From a virus, in the IMG/VR virus record IMGVR_UViG_3300010885_029422, positions 1 to 22,731 of that record: a stretch of DNA of 22,731 bases, one strand, 5' to 3'. Both the position numbers and the translations under genes were made by a program. Below are positions 14,767 to 21,610 of the stretch, piece by piece. The stretch's first letter is position 1; each line of letters opens with the position of its first letter. Under the pieces are notes generated by a model. That model saw only the letters and a list, made by a program, of their open reading frames with translations, was not told where the DNA came from and searched no databases.

Positions 14767-16368
14767 CTATATAAGCCAAGTTAAATCTTGAGAATAATCT
14801 CCTCCTGGAGCTGGTATATTCATTGACCATGGATTCTGGTTTGCAAAACTATTGGTATTATACATTCCAGCGTCAGCTGAAGTCTTGCCAATGTTGTTCA
14901 TTACAGATACAGTTAGGCTATCAGCCGCTCTTTTATATCTAATTGATGTTTCTCTTAGATACATCGCTATGGCAAAACACATTACTAAGTCATCATTGTA
15001 TCCACCCATGGCTTGTTGCTTGCCATTCTTCCATATAAATACTCTTAACTCATCCAATAGTCTAATAGACCTAAAGATAACCTCTTTATTTTCTATAAAA
15101 GATCTCATTTTCTCAATTACATTCACTCTATTTTTTGTTGATGTTGTGAATCCTGGAACTAGTGAGTTATTGCCGTTGTGAACAGCTAGATAATCTTGAA
15201 AATCAGCGCTATTATCAGCTCTATGACTGTAGTGCATATTATTATATCCACTTTCAAGGACTGATTGTATTACATCCCATCCTATATTGGCATTTTCTAT
15301 TACTAGAAGCGCTCTATTATATTTAGTTGCTATAGAAATAAGCTCATTAGCAAAATATCTTGTGTCTATCTGAGCTTTATATTCAGCTACTTGTGTTAAA
15401 GTATCAACGTCTATTACGTGAAACGCAGAATAGTCCATCCCGTCTCCTCTGGCAACGTCGGCAACTACCATATAATACTTCATTGGATCGGGATATTCCC
15501 ATACCCATAGAGCCCTATCGAGTCCCTCTCTATTAATTGGCTCCTTTACCATAGTCTCAGCATACCAAGTTAAGATATCTGGTTCGATTACTGTATTACC
15601 CGATGTTGCAAAGTCACAATCACACTCTTGAGCTGCATTTCTTACTCCTAAATCTACGTCTTGCTGCTTTCTCCATTCAGGATCTCTTTCAGGGTGTACA
15701 GTCCAGGGTAAAGATATTGGCAAAAAATTGTTTTCTTGCTTTTGAGCTTTAGAATATGCGTTATGAAACCAATTACCAACACCGTTAGGCGTAGATAATG
15801 CTATACAACCTCCTCCAGTTGCCAAAGTCATCTTAGAGGCTGTATATATAGTTTCAATATTATCAATAAACGCTGCCTCATCTATCACAAGTAGTGATAC
15901 GGCTTCAGAACGACCTGCGTCACCTGCAGCAGATACAGCTTTAATTTGAGAACCGTTACTTAATCTAAGACTAAGTTGGTTATTTGATACAGATTTTGCA
16001 ATTTTTCTCATCCAATCTGGTAAATTATCGTAAGCAAATCTTACTTTAGTTACCATGTTCTTAGCAGTTTCCTGCTTAGTTGCAATTACAAGTACGTTTT
16101 TATCCCTTTGAAATAGCATTAGCCATAAAGAATACGCAGAAACTAGAGTAGAAATACCTAGCTGACGCGACTTATTAATTATGGAATCAGGATGCTTTTG
16201 AAATAGTTTAAGTACTTTTTCTTGGAATGGATATAGATCAAAGTATTGACGTCCTCTTTGTGGATGCTGGATCATGTAATACTTCTTCATGAAATACACC
16301 GGATCAGTAGCACATTTAAGGTACTCTTCCTTTAATCTATCTTGCATGTTTATACCTTCTGCAGCCAT
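14767..16368 (-). CDS. g17: Terminase large subunit gp17
   Basis: A 533-residue packaging motor and headful nuclease. ATPase domain: a deviant Walker A KSRQLGIST (66-74), Walker B LLVIDEAAF (159-167, Asp163/Glu164) and motif III LSTPNG (191-196). Nuclease domain (RNase H fold): Asp304 in VVADVARGDGMD, Glu358 in VIENA and Asp459/Asp460 in YNDDLVM are the three acidic metal-binding positions. It ends QDLTWLI, a tail I recall in relatives. It is shorter than T4 gp17 (610 aa). The start is one base after the previous stop. No small terminase gene (gp16) is recognisable in its usual place just upstream. Confidence 0.96.
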   Translation of the reverse strand: MAAEGINMQDRLKEEYLKCATDPVYFMKKYYMIQHPQRGRQYFDLYPFQEKVLKLFQKHPDSIINKSRQLGISTLVSAYSLWLMLFQRDKNVLVIATKQETAKNMVTKVRFAYDNLPDWMRKIAKSVSNNQLSLRLSNGSQIKAVSAAGDAGRSEAVSLLVIDEAAFIDNIETIYTASKMTLATGGGCIALSTPNGVGNWFHNAYSKAQKQENNFLPISLPWTVHPERDPEWRKQQDVDLGVRNAAQECDCDFATSGNTVIEPDILTWYAETMVKEPINREGLDRALWVWEYPDPMKYYMVVADVARGDGMDYSAFHVIDVDTLTQVAEYKAQIDTRYFANELISIATKYNRALLVIENANIGWDVIQSVLESGYNNMHYSHRADNSADFQDYLAVHNGNNSLVPGFTTSTKNRVNVIEKMRSFIENKEVIFRSIRLLDELRVFIWKNGKQQAMGGYNDDLVMCFAIAMYLRETSIRYKRAADSLTVSVMNNIGKTSADAGMYNTNSFANQNPWSMNIPAPGGDYSQDLTWLI

Positions 16369-16369
16369 A

Positions 16370-17059
16370 TTATTTGTGAGTTGCTATCAATCCTATTACA
16401 GCACCACTTAAAATGATATTTGCAATTTTTGATTTTTTGATAGACCAGTTATTTTTTTTGATGTCTGCTTTTAAGCCGCTAATTTGAATCTTGTAATTAT
16501 GTCCTTGTTCAACATGCTTCTCAATAATAGATTGATAATTATCTTCTTTTCCTCTTAGTAGAGCAATAACAGTGTCTTTATTAGTTATAATATTATCTAA
16601 TACGCTTACTAAACTATCTGTGTGAAAAAGAATTTTATTAGTTTTATCTAATTCTAATATATCAATTATAGTCGCCTTAGCTACAGGTATCGGTAGATGA
16701 GTTGTGTCAATAGAATACTCTTTATATTGATTTGCATATCTAATTAGAAAAAAGCTATCAACTTGAGTTGGAGTATAGGCTTTAACAAAATCAACATGTG
16801 AATTATCACTTTTTAAATCTTTAATTGTATTTTTTAAGCCAATAGATTGACCAATTAATTGTGTATTTACACCTTCTACTAATTGAATACTGGTTTCTAA
16901 AGAATCATTTTGTTGATGTAATGAATCTATGCCTTTTTGCAAAGAATCTATTTTTGCATCGTATGGTTTTGTATCAAAGTTTTTTGAATTACAACCAGAT
17001 TTTAAGACAATTAATGCCACTATAGCTAAAATGGCGATTACTACAAAAGTTTGTTTCAT
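16370..17059 (-). CDS. Membrane-anchored coiled-coil protein, spanin candidate (229 aa)
   Basis: Residues 4-20 are hydrophobic (TFVVIAILAIVALIVLK) and are followed by SGC, with Cys23 as a possible but imperfect lipobox. Residues about 35-90 form a coiled coil of Asp-Ser-Leu-rich units (IDSLQKGIDSLHQQNDSLET). Residues 150-210 are a second helical region. Residues 210-226 (SKIANIILSGAVIGLIA) form a second hydrophobic segment near the C-terminus. Two hydrophobic ends around a long periplasmic coil fit a unimolecular spanin, which fuses inner and outer membranes at lysis; an inner-membrane Rz-like protein is the alternative. A GH19 endolysin lies two genes upstream. No family match can be claimed. 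Confidence 0.5.
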   Translation of the reverse strand: MKQTFVVIAILAIVALIVLKSGCNSKNFDTKPYDAKIDSLQKGIDSLHQQNDSLETSIQLVEGVNTQLIGQSIGLKNTIKDLKSDNSHVDFVKAYTPTQVDSFFLIRYANQYKEYSIDTTHLPIPVAKATIIDILELDKTNKILFHTDSLVSVLDNIITNKDTVIALLRGKEDNYQSIIEKHVEQGHNYKIQISGLKADIKKNNWSIKKSKIANIILSGAVIGLIATHK

Positions 17060-17073
17060 AAAAAGTTATTTAT

Positions 17074-17082
17074 TATAAATAT
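17074..17082 (-). promoter_or_regulatory. ATATTTATA motif before the spanin-candidate gene
   Basis: Exact ATATTTATA on the minus strand with a TATATTTA core, ending 14 nt before the ATG at 17059. The same 14-nt spacing is seen at 17338 and 20503. Candidate phage promoter or start-site element. Confidence 0.45.
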
Positions 17083-17092
17083 ACGATTGATC

Positions 17093-17323
17093 CTAATTTT
17101 CTTCGGGAAGCTTATTAGTCTTCTTATAATAAGTAACTGATCTTTCCCAAGAAGCGTAAGAATGCTTTAGTCCATAAATATAATACTCTTCTTTGCCATC
17201 AGCGTATTTAAATGCAGCTTCATGGATTGAGTGGGGTTTGGCTATTTCTCCAGGTAATTCTACCAAATGGATCTTATGGCCTTCTGTAGTTGTAATGGTT
17301 CTGTATTGCGGATTGATTGACAT
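17093..17323 (-). CDS. Small protein of unknown function (76 aa)
   Basis: A 76-residue frame beginning MSINPQYRTITTTEGHKIHL and ending NKLPEEN. No cysteines, membrane segment or known motif; several aromatic residues (YYIYGLKHSYASW) suggest a small folded domain. It lies downstream of a hairpin and an ATATTTATC motif and upstream of the spanin candidate, so it may have its own transcript. I do not recognise it. Confidence 0.55.
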   Translation of the reverse strand: MSINPQYRTITTTEGHKIHLVELPGEIAKPHSIHEAAFKYADGKEEYYIYGLKHSYASWERSVTYYKKTNKLPEEN

Positions 17324-17337
17324 TTATAACTTATTTA

Positions 17338-17346
17338 GATAAATAT
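17338..17346 (-). promoter_or_regulatory. ATATTTATC motif before the 76-residue gene
   Basis: Reads ATATTTATC on the minus strand, preceded by TT and so with the core TATATTTA, ending 14 nt before the ATG at 17323. It follows directly the hairpin at 17349-17366. Candidate promoter restarting transcription after a partial terminator. Confidence 0.42.
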
Positions 17347-17348
17347 AA

Positions 17349-17366
17349 CCCAGTCTTTCGACCGGG
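17349..17366 (-). terminator. GAAA-loop hairpin after the 615-residue gene
   Basis: On the minus strand CCCGGTC / GACTGGG (seven pairs including one G-U) closes a GAAA tetraloop. What follows is TTATATTTAT, T-rich but not a continuous run, so it may be a weak terminator or an mRNA-stabilising hairpin. It lies 14 nt after the stop of the 615-residue gene. Confidence 0.6.
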
Positions 17367-17380
17367 TATAATTTATTTAT

Positions 17381-19228
17381 CTAGTACAATTGATTATATG
17401 TCATTGATGCGTCATAATGAACATCTTCTGTATACATTTTAATTCCTAAATGATCTAAAGCCTTTTCGTATGATATTTTAGCAAGCTCTTTTAATTTATT
17501 AATAAAATTAGTAAAGAAATCAATAATTTTTTTAAGTATATTTAAACCTTTTTCTTTTACATAATTAATTCCTTTTTGCAATATATTATCTTCTAATAAT
17601 AATTTGTTTTTAATGAGTTTATCCTCTACTAAAAGTATAGTATTAAACTCATTTATTAAACTATAAAGTTCTTTCATAGGCTGTGGCTTATAGAATTGTT
17701 GCACTGTTTTTGATATTCTTGTACCAGATGATTTAGTACCAAATTTAGGGGGACTATAAGATTCTGATACTTTTTTAGCCGCATTACTTATTGACGTTAT
17801 ATTAATTTTAGAAAAATCTAAAGAAAAAGTTAGTATTTTGTCTGCTGCGCCTTGTGATTTTTTACCAAACATTCCTTTGCCTGAAAGAGATTCTTCTATA
17901 AATACACGTTTAAAATTAGGATTTTTTTGTGCTTGTTGGAATATATTATCTACTATTTTATTTAGATCTTGCGTATTTTTATCAAATTTAAATATTAATT
18001 TTTGTAATTCCTTATCTATAATTTTTCGTAAGTCGCCTAAACCATATATTTCTCCGTCTCCGTCATATATTCTGCTTAATGTGCTACCTTCTTCTTTCGC
18101 TGTCTTTTCTAATTGATTAATTTGATCTTCTAATGCTTGTTTTATGGATTTTTTATAATCTAAAACGTCTACGCAATAATTAATTAATGCTTTTAATTGA
18201 GGCGCTGATGCGTCTAATACTCTTACTTGAGTTTCTCCATTTTTTACTGAGTAATTTACTTTATCTGTTGCGATATCTGTTTTAGATCTAGCTGATGGAA
18301 TTCCCCCGTAATTAACCCATAGTAAAGAGGTTTTAAAATTTCCTTCGCCTAAATTTTTTGCGTTATTTAATACAGGAAGTTTTTGTATGCCATTAAAATA
18401 TAATGAGCTTATATTATTACCGCCTAAATACGTGTTAAAGTATTTAGTTAAAAATTTAGAGTCTGGGCTATTTCCTCTTAAAAATTCTTTAAGAGAAGCT
18501 TCATTTTTTATCTTTTGTTTTAAATTAATTAAAATCTCTAAAACTTTTTCCGCTTCTGTTGAACCTCCTGTATTAGCTTCTTTTAATAATAATTGTAATA
18601 TGCTAACTTTATTTACTGATCCTTGATACGGTTTAAATAATTCATGCATAATATATTCTTTTAATGATTCTTCTCCTCCTGTCTGTTCTGCTCCTGTTTC
18701 TTTAGGGGCTTCATTTCCTTCAGTTTCTCCGCCTCCAATCTCACTTTCTCCTTCTGGTCTAGTTGATTCTTCTGCGCCTTCTGGCCCTTTTGTTTTTAAG
18801 GGCGCTCCAAACTTTAACAGTCTAGTTATAGCATTCATCGCCCTTTCTTTAATACCAATATTGTCTAAATAGAATCTTTTTCCTGCTATATTAGCTTCGT
18901 ATACATGAGAATCAGTTTCATTTGTGCCAGCAATTTTCTTTCCCATGTAGGTCATAAAAAAATATTGACCATTATGCAAAACAATTTTAAATGTAGTAGG
19001 TTTAGGCGCAACAAGAAATATAGCTGTTAGATACTGCTTATAATCTTTGCTCATCAATTCTGTTAATGCTACATTGAGTCCTTCGTACTTTCGAATAATA
19101 AATCCCATTGGATCTTCTTCAAATCCTTCAGGTTTGTCAGGTTTTTGATTTGGTTGCTTTTGCGGATTATTTGGATCAGCATCTGCTTCCAATAAAATTT
19201 CTAGTATTCTATTATTTTGTACTATCAT
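17381..19228 (-). CDS. Large conserved T4-like phage protein, possible nuclease-like core (615 aa)
   Basis: A 615-residue multi-region protein. Residues 5-15 are an N-terminal helix NRILEILLEAD with ILE and LLE sites. Residues 40-140 look like a small alpha/beta domain. Residues 145-190 are a Glu/Gly-rich linker (EESTRPEGESEIGGGETEG). Residues 300-350 contain SKTDI (Asp318) and, eleven residues on, YSVK (Lys329), a spacing seen in PD-(D/E)xK-type nucleases. Residues 444-456 (FIEESLSGKGMFG) match a box I recall from large uncharacterised T4-like cyanophage proteins. Residues 553-597 form amphipathic helices (INYVKEKGLNILKKIIDFF). No activity is established. It lies 2 nt after the endolysin gene. 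It may be a virion-internal protein. Confidence 0.55.
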   Translation of the reverse strand: MIVQNNRILEILLEADADPNNPQKQPNQKPDKPEGFEEDPMGFIIRKYEGLNVALTELMSKDYKQYLTAIFLVAPKPTTFKIVLHNGQYFFMTYMGKKIAGTNETDSHVYEANIAGKRFYLDNIGIKERAMNAITRLLKFGAPLKTKGPEGAEESTRPEGESEIGGGETEGNEAPKETGAEQTGGEESLKEYIMHELFKPYQGSVNKVSILQLLLKEANTGGSTEAEKVLEILINLKQKIKNEASLKEFLRGNSPDSKFLTKYFNTYLGGNNISSLYFNGIQKLPVLNNAKNLGEGNFKTSLLWVNYGGIPSARSKTDIATDKVNYSVKNGETQVRVLDASAPQLKALINYCVDVLDYKKSIKQALEDQINQLEKTAKEEGSTLSRIYDGDGEIYGLGDLRKIIDKELQKLIFKFDKNTQDLNKIVDNIFQQAQKNPNFKRVFIEESLSGKGMFGKKSQGAADKILTFSLDFSKINITSISNAAKKVSESYSPPKFGTKSSGTRISKTVQQFYKPQPMKELYSLINEFNTILLVEDKLIKNKLLLEDNILQKGINYVKEKGLNILKKIIDFFTNFINKLKELAKISYEKALDHLGIKMYTEDVHYDASMTYNQLY

Positions 19229-19230
19229 GA

Positions 19231-19830
19231 TTATGCTAATAAGCTATAAAATTCTTTAAAATGCTTAATACGATCTTCTAAACCTATAGTTCCACCATTT
19301 ACACGTTTAGTAATAGAAGTTACCACTGCATCAGTTGCGCCTCCATCTGCTATAGTATGCAATTTGTTTTTATTAAAAAACCATGCTGCTGATGCTAATG
19401 GATATTTAGTAGCTACTAATGCTGGATCAGCGTTAACGTCTTCTTTAACAGATTTAAAAAACGCTTGATAATTAGTCTTTCCAGTCAATTGAATGAATCC
19501 TCTACCGCAGTATTTTGCTCCATCTCCAGAAGCTTCATCTCCATTACCCATTCTATTTGAATACACTACATTGGCAATTTTTTCTGGCTTTCTTTCGTAC
19601 AATTTTGCTTTTGCTTCAGTAGGAAAATACTTTTTAAATATTCCCATTAAGCCTTTTGCAGAATAATTTAAATTTTCTTTGGTCAATTTAAATCCACCTG
19701 ATTCGTGTCCGCATTGCGACAAGAAATGTGCTAATCTTAAAGCTGTATTAATTTCAAACTTCTCCTGTACTTCAGGAATCTGCGCAATAACGCTGTCAGG
19801 AACGTGCCCTTTAAGCTTTGATAAATCCAT
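19231..19830 (-). CDS. GH19-type endolysin (chitinase/muramidase-like)
   Basis: A 199-residue glycoside hydrolase family 19 enzyme that would cut the host cell wall. AHFLSQCGHESGGF (34-47) carries the catalytic acid Glu43; Glu52 in TKENLNY is the probable second acid. NRMGNGDEASGDGAKYCGRG (92-111) followed by FIQLTGKTNY is the substrate-cleft signature. The short N-terminal part (LSKLKGHVPDSVIAQIPEVQ) is usual in phage versions. No signal peptide is present, so release to the periplasm would need a holin, which is not recognisable nearby. It starts one base after the stop of the zinc-ribbon gene. Confidence 0.88.
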   Translation of the reverse strand: MDLSKLKGHVPDSVIAQIPEVQEKFEINTALRLAHFLSQCGHESGGFKLTKENLNYSAKGLMGIFKKYFPTEAKAKLYERKPEKIANVVYSNRMGNGDEASGDGAKYCGRGFIQLTGKTNYQAFFKSVKEDVNADPALVATKYPLASAAWFFNKNKLHTIADGGATDAVVTSITKRVNGGTIGLEDRIKHFKEFYSLLA

Positions 19831-19831
19831 A

Positions 19832-20488
19832 TTATTTATGCTTTATATTTTTTGCGAACTGAGCCATGTGTCTTAAATGAGGATTTTCGCTATGTGTTGC
19901 CTTATTTAGTTTGGCCGCTGGTATTTTTTTATCTTTTGCAACATGAAGTGCAGTATGTAAATCTCCTTTATGAGCAGGATTTATTGCTTTTTGAATAAAT
20001 TTAGCTGGTTTCTTTTTAGTTTCCATCATTCTAGATAAACTCATATCTTCTTCAGGCTCTTCATCTCCTTGTTCATCTTCAAAATAGAAACCGTCATTTG
20101 CTTGTTCGATATAGGTTTCTGATTTTGTAATATGATCTGCTACCCAAGCTGGAACTTCTCTTTCTTCTGTTCCTAATTTAGATAACAATTCTGTAGCAGA
20201 TTTAATGATGGTTTCAAGGTTTTTTTGCGCCATGAATACTTCGTGTTTTTCTTCTTCTAGATCTTGTGTTTCTTGCATATATCCACACTCTTTACACATT
20301 TCGTCTTCATACATCATAGGATATTTGCAATTTTCACAGAAATATTCATTTTCTTCAGAATGAGGTTCGTATGCTTTCATTCCTATTCGCACATCATTTT
20401 CTCCACCATTAATACGGTTTTTAATTGGTAATTGAGGACGTCCAAATTCTTTAAGAAGAGCCAATTTTAATTTTGTACTATTTTTCAT
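19832..20488 (-). CDS. Zinc-ribbon protein with phage C-terminal IQKA-HKGDLHTAL module (218 aa)
   Basis: Residues 3-15 form a short amphipathic helix ending LLKEF. A four-cysteine zinc ribbon follows (Cys51, Cys54, Cys65, Cys68; CENCKYPMMYEDEMCKECGY). Residues about 85-135 are helical, including EVPAWVADHITKSETYIEQA, a box seen in several phage proteins. Residues 160-218 hold KFIQKAINPAHKGDLHTALH and PHLRHMAQFAKNI, a basic module I recall at the ends of many T4-like proteins. A structural or nucleic-acid-binding role is likely; none is proven. The ATG lies 14 nt after an ATATTTATA motif and the stop is one base from the endolysin start. Confidence 0.58.
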   Translation of the reverse strand: MKNSTKLKLALLKEFGRPQLPIKNRINGGENDVRIGMKAYEPHSEENEYFCENCKYPMMYEDEMCKECGYMQETQDLEEEKHEVFMAQKNLETIIKSATELLSKLGTEEREVPAWVADHITKSETYIEQANDGFYFEDEQGDEEPEEDMSLSRMMETKKKPAKFIQKAINPAHKGDLHTALHVAKDKKIPAAKLNKATHSENPHLRHMAQFAKNIKHK

Positions 20489-20502
20489 GCTTATTATATT
20501 GA

Positions 20503-20511
20503 TATAAATAT
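20503..20511 (-). promoter_or_regulatory. ATATTTATA motif before the zinc-ribbon/endolysin genes
   Basis: Exact ATATTTATA on the minus strand, ending 14 nt before the ATG at 20488 and lying just after the stop of the preceding gene. Spacing equals that at 17074 and 17338. Candidate promoter for the zinc-ribbon, endolysin and 615-residue genes. Confidence 0.45.
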
Positions 20512-20514
20512 TAT

Positions 20515-21018
20515 CTATTCTTTATTTTTAGATTTACTTGCTCTTTTCCAAAGACCTTTATCAGCTTTTCTTGCTCCTCCTTTACCAGTTACAAAAGAAT
20601 TTACTCTTGCCATTGCCCATTGATGTTGAGTCACTCCCGGTCTATGACCTGTTTTAAAAGCAGCTAATCCTTTATCGTATACTCCGCGTAAAATAGTCTT
20701 AGATATACCGGTAGCCTTAGCTTTATTCGACAAAGCTTTATCTTCATCTCCTTCATTAACGCTTTTTCCAAATCTTTTTTCGTAAGCTGTAGTTGCTGTG
20801 CTTTTTTTAGTGGGATAAGGTTTCTTTTTTGCTTTATCCGAATAGTCTGCATCCCATTTTTCGTAAGCTGCAGGATCATTGTCGCTTAATTTAGCCGCTT
20901 TATCTATATCTTTTTTCATCGCAGTCTTATTTTTAGTAAGATATGCTTTATTTAGTTTTCTACCCTCAGGAGTTCTTTCCTCTCCTAATACCTCTTTTAA
21001 AATAGATAATAATTTCAT
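20515..21018 (-). CDS. Basic modular protein with GHRPG-TQHQWAMARVNSF domain (167 aa)
   Basis: Residues 1-13 are MKLLSILKEVLGE, a short amphipathic helix with LKE and LGE, both fitting the gp21 cleavage rule. Residues 67-85 hold PYPTKKSTATTAYEKRFGK, a recurrent phage box. Residues 95-157 hold ALSNKAKATGISKTILRGVY, then GLAAFKTGHRPGVTQHQWAM and ARVNSFVTGKG. This domain is widespread in phages (I recall it as DUF5824, not checked) and has no known activity. The protein is strongly basic. The start overlaps the upstream stop as TAATG. Being internal to the capsid or DNA-bound would fit charge and context; this is inference. Confidence 0.62.
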   Translation of the reverse strand: MKLLSILKEVLGEERTPEGRKLNKAYLTKNKTAMKKDIDKAAKLSDNDPAAYEKWDADYSDKAKKKPYPTKKSTATTAYEKRFGKSVNEGDEDKALSNKAKATGISKTILRGVYDKGLAAFKTGHRPGVTQHQWAMARVNSFVTGKGGARKADKGLWKRASKSKNKE

Positions 21019-21299
21019 TACTTAATATTTTTTCCTGCTTTAACTGCTTGTTTATACGCTTTTGATCCTTTTTTTGCTGGTGCTTCACCTCTAGCTTTTT
21101 TTGCTCTAATGTTTGCCCATAAACCTAGTTTCTCTTCATTTTTAGGTAAAAATTCACCTGTTTTTGGAGAATTATCATGACCGCATTTATGACAAATGAA
21201 AGGATCTTTACCTCCATCTGATAAACTCCAAGTCCAACCGCAATTTTGGCATGTAACTTTTCCTAAAATTTCCTTTAATATATTAGTTAACTTTACCAT
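21018..21299 (-). CDS. Zinc-ribbon protein with WANIRAKKARGE module (93 aa)
   Basis: Residues 1-13 are MVKLTNILKEILG, closely similar to the N-terminus of the next gene. A zinc ribbon follows: Cys17, Cys20, Cys36, Cys39 (CQNCGWTWSLSDGGKDPFIC, then HKCGHD). Residues 59-93 are LGLWANIRAKKARGEAPAKK and a basic end; the WANIxAKxxRGExPAK box recurs in phage proteins. The ATG overlaps the end of the upstream gene by 7 nt, and the stop overlaps the next start as TAATG. Function unknown; nucleic-acid or protein binding through the ribbon is the usual role of such folds. Confidence 0.62.
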   Translation of the reverse strand: MVKLTNILKEILGKVTCQNCGWTWSLSDGGKDPFICHKCGHDNSPKTGEFLPKNEEKLGLWANIRAKKARGEAPAKKGSKAYKQAVKAGKNIK

Positions 21300-21610
21300 G
21301 CTTCACAACTCCAATAATTTGCTTTTGTTTTAGGTCCTGGATTTTCACAGTGATGCCTTGCTCTATAAGATTTTCTATGTTTGGGTAAGTGCTTTTTTAT
21401 CGCTACTCCTTTTTGACCAAAATTAACTTTAATTACATTACCTTTTGCATTTTTAACATAAACAGATCTTTTCTTAGGTCCATCAGGGGTTAAAAATGGT
21501 TTGCTTAAGGTAACTGTTTTACCGTGGTATTTAGCTTCTTCTAGATTTCCCCAATTTTCTTTTAGGTATTCAGCTAAACATTGAGGACAAAAGTGTTCAG
21601 TCTCAATCAT
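21293..21610 (-). CDS. Conserved phage protein with RARHHCENPGPK box (105 aa)
   Basis: Residues 26-56 (AKYHGKTVTLSKPFLT, then KKRSVYVKN) and 57-105 (GNVIKVNFGQ, SYRARHHCENPGPKTKANYW, SCEAW) match a small domain found in very many T4-like and other aquatic phages; there it is often attached to head-region proteins. Cys8 and Cys11 (CPQC) with Cys88 and Cys102 could bind one zinc; the N-terminal CPQC pair is not something I recall from relatives. LAE, LKE and LEE in residues 12-25 would fit gp21 cleavage just before the conserved domain. The start overlaps the Dps-like stop as TAATG. Function unknown. Confidence 0.62.
   Translation of the reverse strand: MIETEHFCPQCLAEYLKENWGNLEEAKYHGKTVTLSKPFLTPDGPKKRSVYVKNAKGNVIKVNFGQKGVAIKKHLPKHRKSYRARHHCENPGPKTKANYWSCEAW

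Noticed and set aside
16370-17059. Small terminase (gp16) candidate directly upstream of gp17
   Set aside because: The protein has hydrophobic segments at both ends and a long Asp-Ser-Leu coil, unlike a soluble DNA-binding small terminase.
20664-20879. 71-codon open frame inside the 167-residue gene in another frame of the same strand
   Set aside because: The main frame encodes a recognised phage domain across this region; the alternative product is Lys/Leu-rich low complexity with no start context.
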